From: Ophthalmolycus amberensis
Taxonomy: Eukaryota > Chordata > Actinopteri > Perciformes > Zoarcidae
Direction of reading: 5' to 3'
Assembly (NCBI GenBank): GCA_024529925.1
Contig: JAFEUB010000285.1
Coordinates: 496,001-560,000 of the forward strand
DNA length: 64,000 nt
Position 1 is the stretch's first letter. The number at the start of each line of letters is the position of its first letter. Positions 24,347 through 37,455 of the stretch are shown here, piece after piece. The notes beneath the pieces are model-generated. The model searched no databases and had not been told where the DNA came from. It saw only the letters and a program-made list of their open reading frames with translations. Both the position numbers and the translations under genes were made by a program.

Positions 24347-25359
24347 CTGCATGTAGCATGCACTAACCCAAGGCCACATTTAGTGTATATTGTGTGTGTG
24401 AGATAGTTTGTGTGTTTGCGAGCCAGTGTTTCAGCTCAAAGATAAAATCCCGCTGCCTGTCATACTCTGCACAGCAAGAGTCTGGCAAACAGCTGTCAAT
24501 GGTCCGTACATTTAACAGTGACAAAATGTATTTTTTACAAGAAATATAAGCACAAATTATTGTCTGGGCTGATATTTCCGATATCCGCTATCCATATCCG
24601 AGAACTATGTACACTTGTGTGGCGGGAACATGCACTCACAGCATCCATTTTCAAGAATTCTAGAAAGAAGTGTTGTTGACCCAATCCACCAAAGTAACAC
24701 ATTTTCTGACTTAACTAAAAAGAAAAACATTATATACATATGCCTCTCCCCAAAATATGTCCTAATTACTCTGGATAATCAACAGACCATACGCGTACAT
24801 AGAAGCTACTTCCTACTATGGCAAATTAGCCATTGTAAGCTAACGGTGTATCGAAGTAAGCTGTGACACGTTGAGTTAAGCTAACAGCTTACAGAGATCA
24901 GATAGACCTTCTCATGTAACTGTAGGTAAGACAGCCAACAAGCTCATCTACCAAACTGCTCAATACAGAATGATAGTATCAGTTCCCTCTGAAGTATTAT
25001 TCACTTTGTTTAAACCGTGGGAAGGGAAACAAGCCTTTCACCGCAGCACACGCTGACTCCCAGATGTGGAAATCAAGGTCAGCTCGAATGAATACGTGTC
25101 GCATCCGATGTCAAGGTTATCAAAAAAGAAAACACTGCGCCTCCTTTTACCCTCTCGAGCAGCAGACGAGATGAGACCGAGGGAAAACACTCATTGCTAA
25201 CGTGACGCGGCTAACGGCTAATTACTGCCACAAAGGCCAGAAGCTCGTCATTTAGAAACTCCTCCTGACCACAAACTGACAATCCGCCTTAACACCCGGC
25301 ACAAGCGCACCGAGTCCAAGCGGAGAGTTCAGACTGATTTGTCGAGGGGGCTCAGAGAT

Positions 25360-25360
<1 letters not shown>

Positions 25361-25393
<33 letters not shown>

Positions 25394-25408
25394 ACACACA
25401 CACACACA
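25361..25408 (+). repeat. (CA)n microsatellite
   Basis: A CA run with a single CCC interruption in intron B-C. Confidence 0.93.
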
Positions 25409-25718
25409 AAAGAACAAACTCATGAAAACCCACAAAGACAGATAACAGGAGCTGTAATTACACATTCGCTGTTCAGCCGAGGGTAAACAACTCGGCATTT
25501 AAGAGAGGACGCCTTATTCCAAACACTCAGACACACAGATGGAGGGATAGGATGTTTTACCACTATTACTGCTATAATTACAACCATCAAGGAGAAGGGG
25601 GGTTGTTCAGATGTGAGGAAGGTCAACGGCAATCTTGATGTGTTGCAAAGATCAGCAAGGTTACCGCAGTTTAGTGTGTTTGACCGTTTATATATCGTGT
25701 TTATATGATGTGCCTCTC

Positions 25719-25721
<3 letters not shown>

Positions 25722-25764
<43 letters not shown>
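25722..25764 (+). repeat. (GT)n(GA)n compound microsatellite
   Basis: About 15 GT units run directly into GA units. It lies ~315 bp from the CA tract at 25,361; the two could pair in RNA. Confidence 0.93.
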
Positions 25765-28414
25765 TGAGTCTCCAGAGAAGCAGAGCTTTTGCCTATTCAG
25801 TGTGTGTTTGTGGCGACTTGTAAAAAGAGCAAGCGGTAATTGGTAGGCAGGAGGACACACTCCATTTCCTCGGGTGGCTGGTCCCTGTATGTTGAGTTCA
25901 GGTGAGGATTAAGAGCAGCGGAGAAGTGCGCTGGAACACTTTTTGTAACTTTTTTTTTTTTTTGGTTTACGCTCTCAATTAATAACAGCAGCGCTGTGGT
26001 GCGATAAATTAAAGGTCATGTTTCGAAATATTAGCCAAAGATTTTAAATGCATCACTCCTGTGTAATTAAAGATGCATGATAAGTGGGGGTTGTTTATGT
26101 ATTAGTGTACTTGATGATAGCTGATTATAAATCCAAAATATAACTTATATTGTCACCTAATGTTGGGTTAGATCTTCTTGAACAACATACGTTCTTGTGA
26201 ACATGTTTAACTTCTGTCTGCTATTGATGGCCTGTAGGCCTCATTGACCTGAGTGTAACAAAGAAGATTATTTTTACTATAACGGAATACTCAGATGAAG
26301 CATATCGTCCTATTCATCACAGACTAATCAATTCAATTCAATGTGGCTTTATTGGCATTAAAAGCTTCCAAAAAACAATCTTGCCAATACATAACAATTC
26401 AAAAGTACACAATAATATGAATATGAATATTGACACTTCGTTAAAGTCTCGGGTAAGTCTCGGTCTTGATCCTATTCTGTGTTGTCTTCATCATGACTTC
26501 ATAACTTCCTCCTCTAAAGCATCTTCCCTGTCAGTTTCCTGGCCTCACTCTTCCTCACCAGTGCCATGATCAAAGATGTGATCAAGAGCCTCTCCTTATA
26601 TTATCAGATGATATCAGGCAGATTACTCTTTACTGCCCTGAATACTGTGCAATTCACAAAGACACCTCAGATCACATCCTAACAATGACAGACACTTGCA
26701 CTGCCTTGGTCTGGCTTCACTCTGGACCCAAAGGTTACAGAAACGTTGGGCTTACTGGGCGAAACAGAACAAAAATCATAACTTCCTGAGAAAAATGTAT
26801 ACTTTATATTGTGACAAAATAACTCAACTCAGAAGTCCATGAACAGGCTTTTCTGAAACACACACTCTTATTCATCCTCATCCTAATGTGTATTTACAGT
26901 AAAACATGTGTTCTACACCACACATCATCTGTTCATTGTCAATAGAAATATTCATGTTTTATTTGTTAAATGTGGGTTGATCTCTTCCAAAAACAACACG
27001 AACCTTTACCTTCAGGAAAAAAAACTATTTGGCATTTAAACTTTGTAACCAAAATGTATCCATCAAAAGGTGTAATATGAAGGGATGGTCGAGTTTTTGT
27101 TGCTTTATTAACACTCTGGTTTATGTACAAACATTTAGGCAAAACAATGTTTCTAGTTCGACAGCACTGGAACTGCGATGGAATATTGAGGCCTCTGTTT
27201 CTAGTGATTTGAGAGAGAGTGAAGTAAAGGTGCATCCGGTAGCCCAGCAGCCTCTCTGGCTGTGCACCGCGTCGTCTGGACACACGGCCCAGGCTCAGCA
27301 GCAGACACTTCACAGGCCAAAGTCAATCAGTTTCACTTTCAGTGGCTGCTGCTGGTGTTCCACCACTGAATTGCCACATTTAATGTCTGAGGTCTGCAAA
27401 GCAAAATTTCTATCGCCCTCAAGTGTGATATAGAGCTGCGGGTCAACTGAAGAAGAAATGGACACAGCAGCTGTTGTTTTGTAAGTGACTGTAACCAAAC
27501 CTCAATCAGTTGATAACCCAATCCCACATTGCATACTATGCACTACATGCTCACTATGTGTACCGTTCAACATACCTTTGTGTGAATAAACGGTGGTGTG
27601 TCTCTTTTCCAACGCAGTGAATCGTAATTACCACCTCGCTTCCTTAAAAAGAATCCTTGCAGGTTGGAACTGCGTAACAATGGTGACCCGTGACAACCTC
27701 ATGTGACCAAACGATGACTTGTGAGATCCATACAGTCTTATACTTGGACTTAAATAGAAGTGTTATTGATGTCACAGAGCTGTCAGCCCAATAGTGGTGC
27801 AGGAATGATTCTAACATTAGCTTTTTTACTTCTGCCGACTGAAGCCACACTTCAAAAATCATAAAGTGGCGATCATTTGTGAAGATTATTTTGCTGAAGA
27901 AAACATGAAAGTATCATAAACGTTTGTTTGCCACAGAGCGATCATCCAATGAGGGAACCAGGTTGATGCTAATTTCCGGGTTGGCCTTCAAAAATATGTG
28001 TTCCCTGCAGCAGTCTATTGTCTGTTATTTCGTCACCACCGCATTGCATTTTGGGATATTTATGCCGGCGCAGCATTCTGTAATATTTCACTGCTAATAA
28101 TAGTGCGTTTCATACCAAGGTTTCAAAACATCTCACACTGTTTTGGCGTACTAAATAGCATTATGGATTTTTGGACAGAACCCAGGTGTTATTCAGAAAA
28201 ACAATTCAGTCATAAATAATTGTATTACTTCTAACGGTTCCTTCCCCACTGTAACATGTCAACATATCTTCCATGAAAAAGGCCCATAGTTCTCCGAATA
28301 CGTGTTTAATTCAGTGTTTTTTTGGAGTTGCATGTCTCTCCTCTGTTTGTTGTTTTGTCCCTTTTCCTCCGGATCAGTTTTTTGACGTTCTGTCTCGCTT
28401 GCCGTCCTCCTCAG

Positions 28415-28601
28415 GTGTTTTGTGGAACCTGTCGTCATGCGACGCCCTGAAGATGCCCATCATCCAGGATGCCCTCGCCGTGCTGACCAACGCTGTGATC
28501 ATCCCCCACTCTGGCTGGGATACGTCCCCGCATACACAGGAGGACCGCAAGCTGCACCTCCACTCCTCTCAGGTCCTCCGCAACGCCACAGGCTGCCTCC
28601 G
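28415..28601 (+). CDS. ctnnd2: ctnnd2 exon C: armadillo repeats 3-4 region
   Basis: This 187-bp exon has acceptor ...CCTCCTCAG at 28,414 and donor CTCCG|GTCAGT at 28,601. It begins with two bases completing Gly, then VLWNLSSCDALKMPIIQ, LTNAVIIPHSGW, and ends SSQVLRNATGCLR with a split Arg codon. VLWNLSS.D.LK and LRNATGCLRN are diagnostic p120-family stretches. The segment after HSGW, a loop in this family, carries the local difference DTSPHTQED. Confidence 0.97.
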
Positions 28602-30428
28602 GTCAGTGTCTGTCTGTTTCCTATCCGACATTAGGATGGAGACTTTTTATTTATACATCTTTTCTTTGCTATTGTACGGCCTACACCTTCACTGAGTGAC
28701 TATTTAGTGTCGCAAATATTCCTGCGACACTAATTCGCTCACTTTGCGGCAAGATTTTACCGCTCACAGTCTGCTCCTACCAACCACATTCAAACAGAGA
28801 AATAAGTCACCCCTAGTCTGTTATCTTGAGATAGTAGTCTGTCATCTTTACACAGAGAGATGACAGACTTTAGCAGCATTGACGCACCACTTGGCTTCAG
28901 AGCTGCTGTGGCTTTTCGTTTTTACACTTGAGATGTAATGCTAGTCATACAGGGAAGTCTGGAATAGTCGGACTGTGACACGTTCTTTTTTTTATGTTGT
29001 TTTGGCTCCGTGCTCCAGCACGCCGGATATTAAAGAAGATAAACAGTGACTGTAAAAATCCAAGTGCATCAGATGTTGTTGGCTGTGTTTTTCAGCATTT
29101 CTTCTTGGGCCCCTCTGGGGAATACCTGACATATTATTTTAAAACAATTCAAATTACGGGGGGAAAAATCCTGTGACTTAGACCGTAATTAATTGTTTTT
29201 TTCTGGCCACTTAGGGGCAGTGCAACAAGCTGTAAGCATAACACTGTGTCTGTATAAAGGTATACAGACACAACTTGTCATGCCTTCATTTCAGGCCTTC
29301 TGTGCTCTCCATCCTACAAATAGCATGTGTTTTGGGGTTTCTACTAGAACGTGTATACATGCTTTAATGTGGAAAAAACACATTATTTTCCTCATGCTGT
29401 CTGTCTGTATGTACCTATATTCACCCTCTGTCTGAAACGCTCTGTTTTAGCGCCTGTCTCTTTAAGACCCCGTACCCAAAAAGCCAAGTCTGCTCCAATT
29501 GTCTTGTGAGAAACAATATGGTGCACCCCTTTCTCAAGCTGTGGCCGGTACATTACAACGTTACAAGGTCCATTTATTGTCATTGGACTCCAGGGTTGCG
29601 CAACAAAATGCAGTTTGTAGTCACACAAACGTAATAAAAACGATATTATATGTGGAGTGTGGGGGGCGAATTTAAGGGTCTCACAGCATGTGACATAGTA
29701 AGGAGATCCAAATCTGATTGGCTTGTTGAACCACATGGTTTCTGATCTACTTACAAAATCGGACTCGGTGTTATTTCACAGCTTGTAGGCTGGTAGGAAC
29801 TCCAGATTTCCAAATGTATGTGCACAAGCAGGAATGCAGCTTAATAATGTTTTGTCTCTCAAAGGAATTCAGACAATTGACCAATCAGAGCCTTGAGGAT
29901 TCAAACATGTTGATCTTATAGCTTGCTAGCTACGTAGCAGCAGCCTTGAAGTGGACTGAAAAAGCAGGATCAATGTCAGGGCCTTTAAAGTAGATATAGC
30001 CAATCGTATTGATGTAAAATATGTCTTGGTGTGCTGCTTTCCAAAGCTGCGTGATGAAATTTTCCGGAGCCAAGACGGAGCTCATAAATATTTCTAACAG
30101 AGACGTGTCGGCGGTGTACCAGACATTCTTTTGATGTGCTACCGGTTCCCCTTCATTAAACACTTCAGCATCAAAGGAAAACAAGCAACTCATCTTGCAG
30201 ACAGAATAATGACAACTTCGCCATGAAACATTCACAAATGCAAATGCACATCAACTGTCTATATATATTCGGTTTTTCTTGCATTATCTTATTATTTCTG
30301 CAGACGTATACGTGAAACAGTAGAGCAAATAAATGTGCTTTCATTTAATACATGTTGCTTCATGTAGAATAGAGTGGGATTGCTGCCATGACTACATTTG
30401 CATCTCTGTCTGCAAGGTTATCTTGCTT

Positions 30429-30430
<2 letters not shown>

Positions 30431-30466
<36 letters not shown>
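30431..30466 (+). repeat. (TG)n microsatellite
   Basis: A perfect run of 18 TG units in intron C-D. Confidence 0.94.
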
Positions 30467-30470
<4 letters not shown>

Positions 30471-30837
30471 CGTGTGCGTTGCAGGAGATAGTTTTGTGTG
30501 GATCAGCTCCCTAAACTCAAAGGGCTAATTCATCTTTCTCACGCCTCGTTAGGGAACGTGGGGAGTCTGATTAAAGATTGAATATTTCATGGCGGGCTTG
30601 GTGTATCGTCGCCCACCTGATCTCTCTCTCTCTCTCTCTCTCTCTCCATCTCCTCCTCGCATTCCTCATTTTCTCTTCCTCCCTCCCCCCCATGTTCCGT
30701 CTCCGTCTCATTACTCCATTCCTTCTCTCTCTCATACTATACCTCCTTGTATCCCTTTCTCATTCTGTCTCGCCCCGTCTCTGCCTCGCCGTCCCTCACT
30801 TTCACACACGCATTTTCTCCCCCTGCTTACTCACTGC

Positions 30838-30840
<3 letters not shown>

Positions 30841-30882
<42 letters not shown>
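30841..30882 (+). repeat. (TG)n microsatellite
   Basis: A perfect run of 21 TG units in intron C-D, preceded by a long pyrimidine-rich stretch (30,620-30,840). Together these make a spurious 163-codon open frame. Confidence 0.94.
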
Positions 30883-30884
<2 letters not shown>

Positions 30885-33833
30885 TATGCTGTTGTGCTGT
30901 TTGTTTTTTTTAGAAACTAATTTGGTTTGTCATTTACTGTACTTACGAGCTGATCGGAAAAAGCACAAAAACCTACCACCCAGACGTGTAAACATCCCTC
31001 TCTCCAACACGCATCAGTATTCTTCACCCCTCCCAAGTGTCCGTCAGTACTTAATGTACTTAAAGGGACTTGGCCTGTGATAGTAGCAGCCGAAATTACA
31101 GTCAAATCCCCCATCTTTCTCCACTGAAATCACAAAAAAGTAGGCAGCACCTGCAACTTCAGCCAAGTCAACAGGTAGCATTGTTCTGATCCATCCTCAG
31201 TACATGTATCAAATGATCTGTGTGGGTAATGCAGTGATCACAGCGGCCTGTTAACATTTTCTTTGGGATTAGGCACCACTAATTTCAACCGACATAATAA
31301 GTGCCTTAATTCTGCTTTGCTTACTGATCTGGAGGCCCCCTTCATTGTTATAGTTTTGTGCTTACATGTTATATATTTGGAGACATGCAGGTTATGTCAT
31401 TGCTTGAAACCTTTTTGACGTGGATGCAGGAATCTCCTTTATCTTGCAGCTGTATCCGTTAGCTGCTGTGCTAAAGGAAAGAGTTTAATTATCTGGAGTG
31501 ATGGTTGTTATGCCGGTTAGCTCTGACAAAGTGTAGGCAACGAGGTAATCTCTATGAACAGATATCTGCATATGAAAGCAGAATCTGTATCTGTATGAAA
31601 GCAGAATCTGTAGGCAGCGGGTCAGGATTTTTGCATTGGAAGCGTTTGGATTTCCGTTTATAGTCCTGTTGTAGCCCGAGTAGTGTTGACCAATTCAAGT
31701 TTGAAGGGCTTTTGTTGTATGCAGGTAAAGAGTCAGTGTGGATAGTAAAAGACCACATTACCCAAAATGCAATCCCATCAACCACAATTTAGCTTTTTAC
31801 TAGCTTTAAACAAAATGATCTGCATATGAATACAAAGAAACAATCCAGTTGTTCAATCCAACAATCCAATCTATTGTTGCCTCTCAAGTTGCTGATCAGA
31901 CTGTGGACAATGACCGGTGCCGATATCCGTTTTCTGTTATATGGATATCTACCGGGAACATCGGAACCCGCAAAATATTGGCCACTGGCCCCAGGGGCTT
32001 AAATGCCATCAGACCGATAGCAGAGCACAGGCCTTTTATCTCTTTTCTGTGCGATTGAAATTAAGCCGTCAACACATTACAAAATCGGGTGAATCAGAGA
32101 TAAGAACTGATTATCTGGCGATAGCAACGTGCTTTTCGACGCTGTGACAAGACTGTGTGTGGAGCAGTTGTTCACTTTAACTCGGGCTGACTAGTTAGCT
32201 AGCTTACTAACTCCTCCATGATATACAGTTACAGAACATAAAAAGCACCACATGAACCTCTGGACTTGGTCTACTTTACTTTAGCATTCAGCCGGACTTC
32301 CTTTTGTTAAAATTGCCGTTCATGATAGCTGTTAGCCAATGATGTTATGCTAATCGCTAATGCTAATCGCTGAGTTTGAACTCAAAAAACCTTTGTGAAT
32401 TTCAGTTGCATACTCGGCTTTGATTGCTATGTTGAGTGTAAGGCTGAGATACCTGTATGCTAGTGATTAGCATTTGCACTAAAATGTCAAGATTTGGACA
32501 TGAATGCACCAACAACACTACTAAATATCCATATACTCTGGTTTTCAGCTACAAAAATGGTTTGGGGATTTAGTTACAAGTGTCATTAACACATTAACAG
32601 CAAAGTTAAAAGTGTGATGAGCTGGTTATACTAGTTGGTCTTGAGAGCAGCAAAATGACATTGTGTTTTTCTTGAAAATGGCTGGATTGTTTCTTTTAAT
32701 ATAAGAAATAAAATACCCAGAAATGAATCAAACCAAAGCACAATTCAGAGCTCTCATGCAGAGTCATCCAGCAAAGCCCTGCCTTTGATTATAGAATGAA
32801 AGACAAAGAAACAGTCGCTCCCAGGTGTTACCAAAAGAGTGACTATTGTGTCCGTGCATTATTTCTCGCGGATGCAGCACACTGTGGACCAATCAAATCC
32901 CATTCCATTTCAAAGCTCCCTTGTTGACGCATACTGTTACCTTTTTATTTTTCTCTCAATATTTATACTCTTCATACGAAAAGATCATAATGGGGGATAA
33001 TCTGCAGCTCTGTTGCCTTCAGGGGGATTAATTAGGAGGTTAATTGAATGGAATCCACTAACAGGTGGTATTGAAAATGATGGAAAGATGTGAAAGAACA
33101 TATAAAGTGGTTTAAAAGTACCAGTCAAGTCTTTTTATTTTGATGTTGAGTGTGTTTCTGTCTTTGGCCATGTCCACAACAAGCCAAACACCACACACAC
33201 ATACTGTATACACACTAGCTACATGGCTTAATGCGGATACCTGTTTACACATTAATTTACAGTCACGTTTCTGCCTATGAAAATATGCAATAAAAGCATC
33301 AGTGAAGCCCACAGTAAAATACTAAATGGACTTTTGTATGACGTATTTATTGTCGCTGTTCTTATATTTAGGAAAGCTTACGGATGTACTCACTCAATTT
33401 AAGGCCAGTTGAGTATTCAGACATTAAGTTTACAACACCGCAGCTGTGTGACAACACAACCCCGTGCCTTTAAAACCACATAGTTTGAGACTAAAATGGT
33501 GACGATTGTTATTAAGGGAAAACAAATGCGGCTAATGGGAGTTTTGGAAGCTTGGTGCCATTTCTCACTGACACCGAGGGCACGGGCATCTCCTAGCCAT
33601 CCTTAATAGTCTGACACTTAAAGGGCATTACACTCAGACTCTCTCTCTCTCCTCCGTGTCACACGGAGACGCATACGTATCCGGTATCCCATCTCCGTAT
33701 GCTTCAACACACGCGTGTGTGAAACTACCGGCCAGCCGAGCTGTGTGTGTGTGTGTGTTACGATGCAGACGTGCATAGGATATTCTGAAGCTGTGCTGCA
33801 TGTTCAGTTCTCAGCTGGACTGTTCATTGATGA

Positions 33834-33836
<3 letters not shown>

Positions 33837-33908
<72 letters not shown>

Positions 33909-33918
33909 GCGTGTGTGT
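33837..33918 (+). repeat. (GT)n tract touching the exon D acceptor
   Basis: This 82-bp tract of GT units, with two C interruptions near its end, finishes five bases before exon D (AACAG lies between). It occupies the place of the polypyrimidine tract. The tract has no A, so the nearest upstream branch-point adenine is at 33,835, 88-89 nt from the exon. UG-rich RNA is a known binding target of TDP-43 and CELF proteins. Confidence 0.95.
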
Positions 33919-33923
33919 AACAG

Positions 33924-34041
33924 GAATGTGAGTTCTGCAGGCGAGGAGGCCCGGAGGAGGATGAGGGAGTGCGAGGGCCTTACAGACGCTCTGCTCTACG
34001 TCATCCAGACCGCTCTGGGGAGCAGTGAGATCGACAGCAAG
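33924..34041 (+). CDS. ctnnd2: ctnnd2 exon D: armadillo repeat 4-5 region
   Basis: This 118-bp exon has acceptor GTGTAACAG at 33,923 and donor AGCAAG|GTACCT. One base completes Arg, then NVSSAGEEARRRMRECEGL, TDALLYVIQTALGSSEIDSK, ending in phase 0. Its length is not a multiple of three, so skipping would shift the frame. The acceptor is preceded by a GT repeat instead of a normal pyrimidine tract, which makes it the weakest-looking acceptor of the thirteen exons. Confidence 0.96.
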
Positions 34042-34669
34042 GTACCTCTCTCGCCCACAATGCAACCAACTGCCATGCACACGTCCTCTCACGTCCTCTA
34101 GCTCACACACGACGTCTGAATAAAAATACACGCACACTGATTCAAATAATAAAGGCATTGCTGAAAAGTCCTGTGCATGTGTGTATCTGCATGTTTTTGT
34201 GTATATCACTGTCCAACAACTCAAATATAAATGCTTGTTTTTGCTTTATAAAAAACATGTTTTATGATGATAACTATGTGTGGAATATTTATAATGTACA
34301 TGCATATGCATTAGTTATGCAGACTGTATGCAAAGGCTGTATATGCACATTAATCCCTATAAATTGTTTGCCTGTGGTTTGTATGTTAAGAGTTTGCAGA
34401 CCACAAACTACACACTGTAAAATAGGAATGTGCATCTGCTGATGAATACATATCACATATATCACATATCACAGACTTCAGCCTTATGATTCATTGATCA
34501 GTAATCATCGTCAGTATTTATCAAAAATGGCCAACATTTTATAAAATGGATATAGTAAAGCTAGTAATCAAACAGAGTGTAAATGCCCAAGCTGGCCGAC
34601 ATTGTCATGTTTTACAATGATATTACCCAACCCAGATAACCACTGACACAGCCACATCACTAGTGAAGG

Positions 34670-34737
<68 letters not shown>

Positions 34738-34830
34738 CCACAGTATGATTCTGAGTGTTTGGTTGTCTGTTCGATTGATTGCCATCTGTCCCTCCTTCAT
34801 ATCTGTCTCTTCATCTCTCTCTCCCACCAG
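34042..34830 (+). other. Intron D-E (789 bp)
   Basis: A short intron with a (GT)n tract of 61 bp at 34,674-34,734, followed by a normal pyrimidine-rich acceptor (CTCTCTCTCCCACCAG). Confidence 0.93.
34674..34734 (+). repeat. (GT)n microsatellite before exon E
   Basis: About 30 perfect GT units end 96 bp before the exon E acceptor. Together with the tract before exon D, both neighbouring exons are preceded by long UG runs in the RNA. Confidence 0.95.
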
Positions 34831-35013
34831 ACCGTAGAGAACTGTGTGTGCATCCTGAGGAACCTGTCGTACCGTTTGGCCGCAGAGACGTCTCACACCC
34901 AGCAGGGGGGGTCGGAGGAGCTGGACGGTCTGCTGTGTGACACCGGCGGGAAGGACGCAGAGAGTTCCGGATGCTGGGGCAAGAAGAAGAAGAAAAAGAA
35001 GGGACATGAACAG
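34831..35013 (+). CDS. ctnnd2: ctnnd2 exon E: armadillo repeat 5 and Lys-rich loop
   Basis: This 183-bp (61-codon) phase-0 exon has acceptor CCCACCAG and donor GAACAG|GTAGGG. It encodes TVENCVCILRNLSYRLAAET, a variable loop, ESSGCWG and then seven lysines. In the p120 family the basic insert between repeats 5 and 6 acts as a nuclear-localisation or membrane-interacting loop. The stretch between AAET and the lysines (SHTQQGGSEELDGLLCDTGG) is where fish and mammals differ most. Skipping would keep the frame. Confidence 0.96.
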
Positions 35014-35504
35014 GTAGGGAAACTCAAAATTAGACATATTTTTACAGTGCTTCCTTTCTTGATTCGGTCAAATACTCTTTGCTGGTGCTTCATGTGAGAT
35101 CAAACTGGTTTCTTGCATGGGCAGAGTTCATCACTGCAGAGGATTGCAGATCCGTGCAGTTAGTAGTATGGTGGATAATAACAATGTGGTGGAGGATTCA
35201 TCGTTGCCCTCTGATGAATATCCAGACAGGCTAATGTTTTGCCCTCCTACTTGCTTGTACAAAAAAAGAGGCTAATGTTGCTACATCTAGCATCTGTCCT
35301 GTCTGTGTATTTAAAGGAACACCTCTCCCACAAAATGTATGTTGTATATTATATTGCATATTAGCGTATTGCCTTGAATTCTTGAAAAAAAAACCATTTA
35401 CACACCGAGTACATTATGCATGAGGGATATACCCTTGTTTCTTTGATGCCGTGACGAGGGCACATAATCAAATAATAAGGCATGATAACAGTTTTACCAG
35501 GCGG

Positions 35505-35954
35505 AAACCTCCGGTTCTGAAAAGTGAAGCCACTGCAGAGGTGCCTTAAACTTGTCCATATCCATCAGAGGGCGACTCCTCTGATTGTATAGAAGTCTAT
35601 GAGAAAATGACTCTACTTCTCACTTGATTTGTTACCTCAGTAAACATTGTAAACATGAGTTTATGGTCTCCAGTCTCTAGTTTCAAGAGCCAAATACACC
35701 ATAAAGCAGAATATGCTTTATGGTTGAGGGGAGTGGCTACTTTGTGATTGACAGCTCGCAGTTGTTCGTGTTTTCGTCTTAGAACTTTCAAACTTTCCAT
35801 TTCATAAAAGTTAATTAACACTTTGGTCTTCAGTAAATGTCTTTGTTAGCTCTTAGCTCCGCCCTTTCGTGTCACTTCTGGTGGCGGAAAACCGAGATGG
35901 CTATGGCCAAAACACCGAACTTGAATACATCTACTTCCTTTATACAGTCTATGA
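35505..35954 (+). mobile_element. Interspersed repeat family A, copy 3
   Basis: This plus-orientation copy has the AGGGCGACTCCTCTG block near 35,570, the ATGAGTTTATGGTCTC block near 35,655 and the TATACAGTCTATGAG end at ~35,942. Confidence 0.75.
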
Positions 35955-36998
35955 GTAGTACAGATAGAAGGTTGTCATCTTGAGCCTATATTATAGAGTA
36001 TCTAATATGTATTTTCCAAGACACTATGCCAACCATTATATGTTTACATTTGTATTGCTCTGTTATCCGTGTTGTGTCAGAGCAGTGCCCCAAGTGGAGG
36101 ATTCAATACCTCCTTTTGTACTGCAGCTCTGTGCTCAGTTCATTCCTAGTTCACCATCTCTAGTCTCAAATGAGTCTTTAGAAATGCACCACAGTTTTCT
36201 TTGATATTAAAGATGTTTGAGCCAGACTTGTTTTTTTCACCTCAACCGCTGCTCTTCACCCACCACCTGGATTATTTAGGGCCACGTCTCCAGAATAAGG
36301 TGACTCACAGCTACGTGCAGAAGCTATATGTGCGTCATATGTGCGTCTTATTGATCGAATGTTTTGTTCTGTGCAATATCGCCAACACGCGCTACAAGGT
36401 TTCCACACAGCAGGACCAGGAGATGATGGCTCTACCTACATATTGACTCTCTACTGTATACACTGGCTACCTTCGCTCAGAATCAAAACAAATACAGAGC
36501 CGATTTTAGTATTTCGCTCTGGATTTCCTGTGTGTCCATCTGCTGCCAACAGGAAAAGTTCCATCCTCCAGTTAGTCAAAACTACGAGTGCCGTTTTAGT
36601 CACGAGGCTGCCGTGGAGTAGGCTCGAACCTCTTGTCATGCTAATCAGCAATCAGCATCACATTCTGGTTAAGTGGAAGACGTCTTTTACAACTGCTAGT
36701 GAAGCTGTGGAATTGAAAACTCAACACTTCCGGTGGATCAGGGCGGGTGAATTGCTCATTAGCCCTGCATTCTTTTAAAAAAATAAAATTCTCTCCCCTC
36801 TTTCATTTCCAGAAAAGATAGATTAGGATATTTGAAAGATGTTAGTGATGAGCCAGGCCTTTAACTTCTTTTTGCCAAGCGAACCTTCGAAGAATTTGTT
36901 GTGTATCCAGGCAGAACCAGGGAGACGAGGGATCTCAAAACTAACCCCGGGATCAGATTGTGAAGGGAGAAATCATAACCTCTCCATAATGATAATAA

Positions 36999-37019
36999 CC
37001 CCCCCCCCCCCCCCCCCCC
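36999..37019 (+). repeat. Homopolymer C tract (21)
   Basis: Twenty-one consecutive C, followed by a CT-rich segment. It is potential i-motif or G-quadruplex sequence, or a length error in the assembly. Confidence 0.9.
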
Positions 37020-37455
37020 TCCTCTTCCCTCTATCTGTCTGTCTCCACTCCAGTGCAGCTGTAAGCGATTACCATGAAGTAGCGATTGGGGAGCTTGTTG
37101 GAGAGGGCAAAACTCTATGAACGGTGGGGTAATTAGAGGAGAGAATGAGGAGAGAGAGAGGAGGGGAGGATATGTCGGGAGGCAGGAGATATAAAGGGAG
37201 AGTCTGTTGGCAGTGTTACAAAGCCTTATCAGATGTTGTGGGACATTACGTCATTGCAGATGGAAGGAGGATGATACTATTTTCTATACAAGACAAACAT
37301 GTGGACTGAAATGATATAATGGCCCCAAGTAGGAAGCAACCAAGACAGTTGTAATAGTATATACAGTACACCTACAAATCAAATTCAGATAAAGCATGAA
37401 GGACTCTTTGTCCAGTTTTCAGTCTTAGACCTCAGACCCGCTTTAGAATAAATGT

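Larger units (their letters stand above)
17340..28414 (+). other. Intron B-C (11,075 bp), longest in window
   Basis: No exon-like segment was recognised. It contains the hAT-type MITE (18,635-19,083), the fold-back element (21,781-22,077), several microsatellites, and a short GCTTTATTGGCA-containing tail at 26,331-26,395 that resembles the 3' tail of a common fish retroposon. The rest is AT-rich unique-looking sequence. Small open frames up to ~146 aa overlap dinucleotide repeats. Confidence 0.8.
28602..33923 (+). other. Intron C-D (5322 bp)
   Basis: It holds (TG)n at 30,431-30,466, (CT)n at 30,620-30,646, (TG)n at 30,841-30,882 and, at its very end, the (GT)n tract that touches exon D. A minus-strand open frame of 101 codons at 29,930-30,235 matches nothing I recognise and is probably chance. 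A short direct repeat (GAAAGCAGAATCTGTA) occurs twice at 31,575-31,612. Confidence 0.8.

Noticed and set aside
25420..25860. 146-codon minus-strand frame
   Set aside because: It is driven by the (GT)n/(GA)n microsatellite, with no domain or splice context.
30578..31080. 111- and 163-codon plus-strand frames rich in Ser/Leu/Pro and Cys/Val
   Set aside because: They are pyrimidine-rich and (TG)n sequence read as protein, not a gene.
33811..34224. 137-codon minus-strand frame with a His-Thr run
   Set aside because: It is antisense of exon D and its GT tract.
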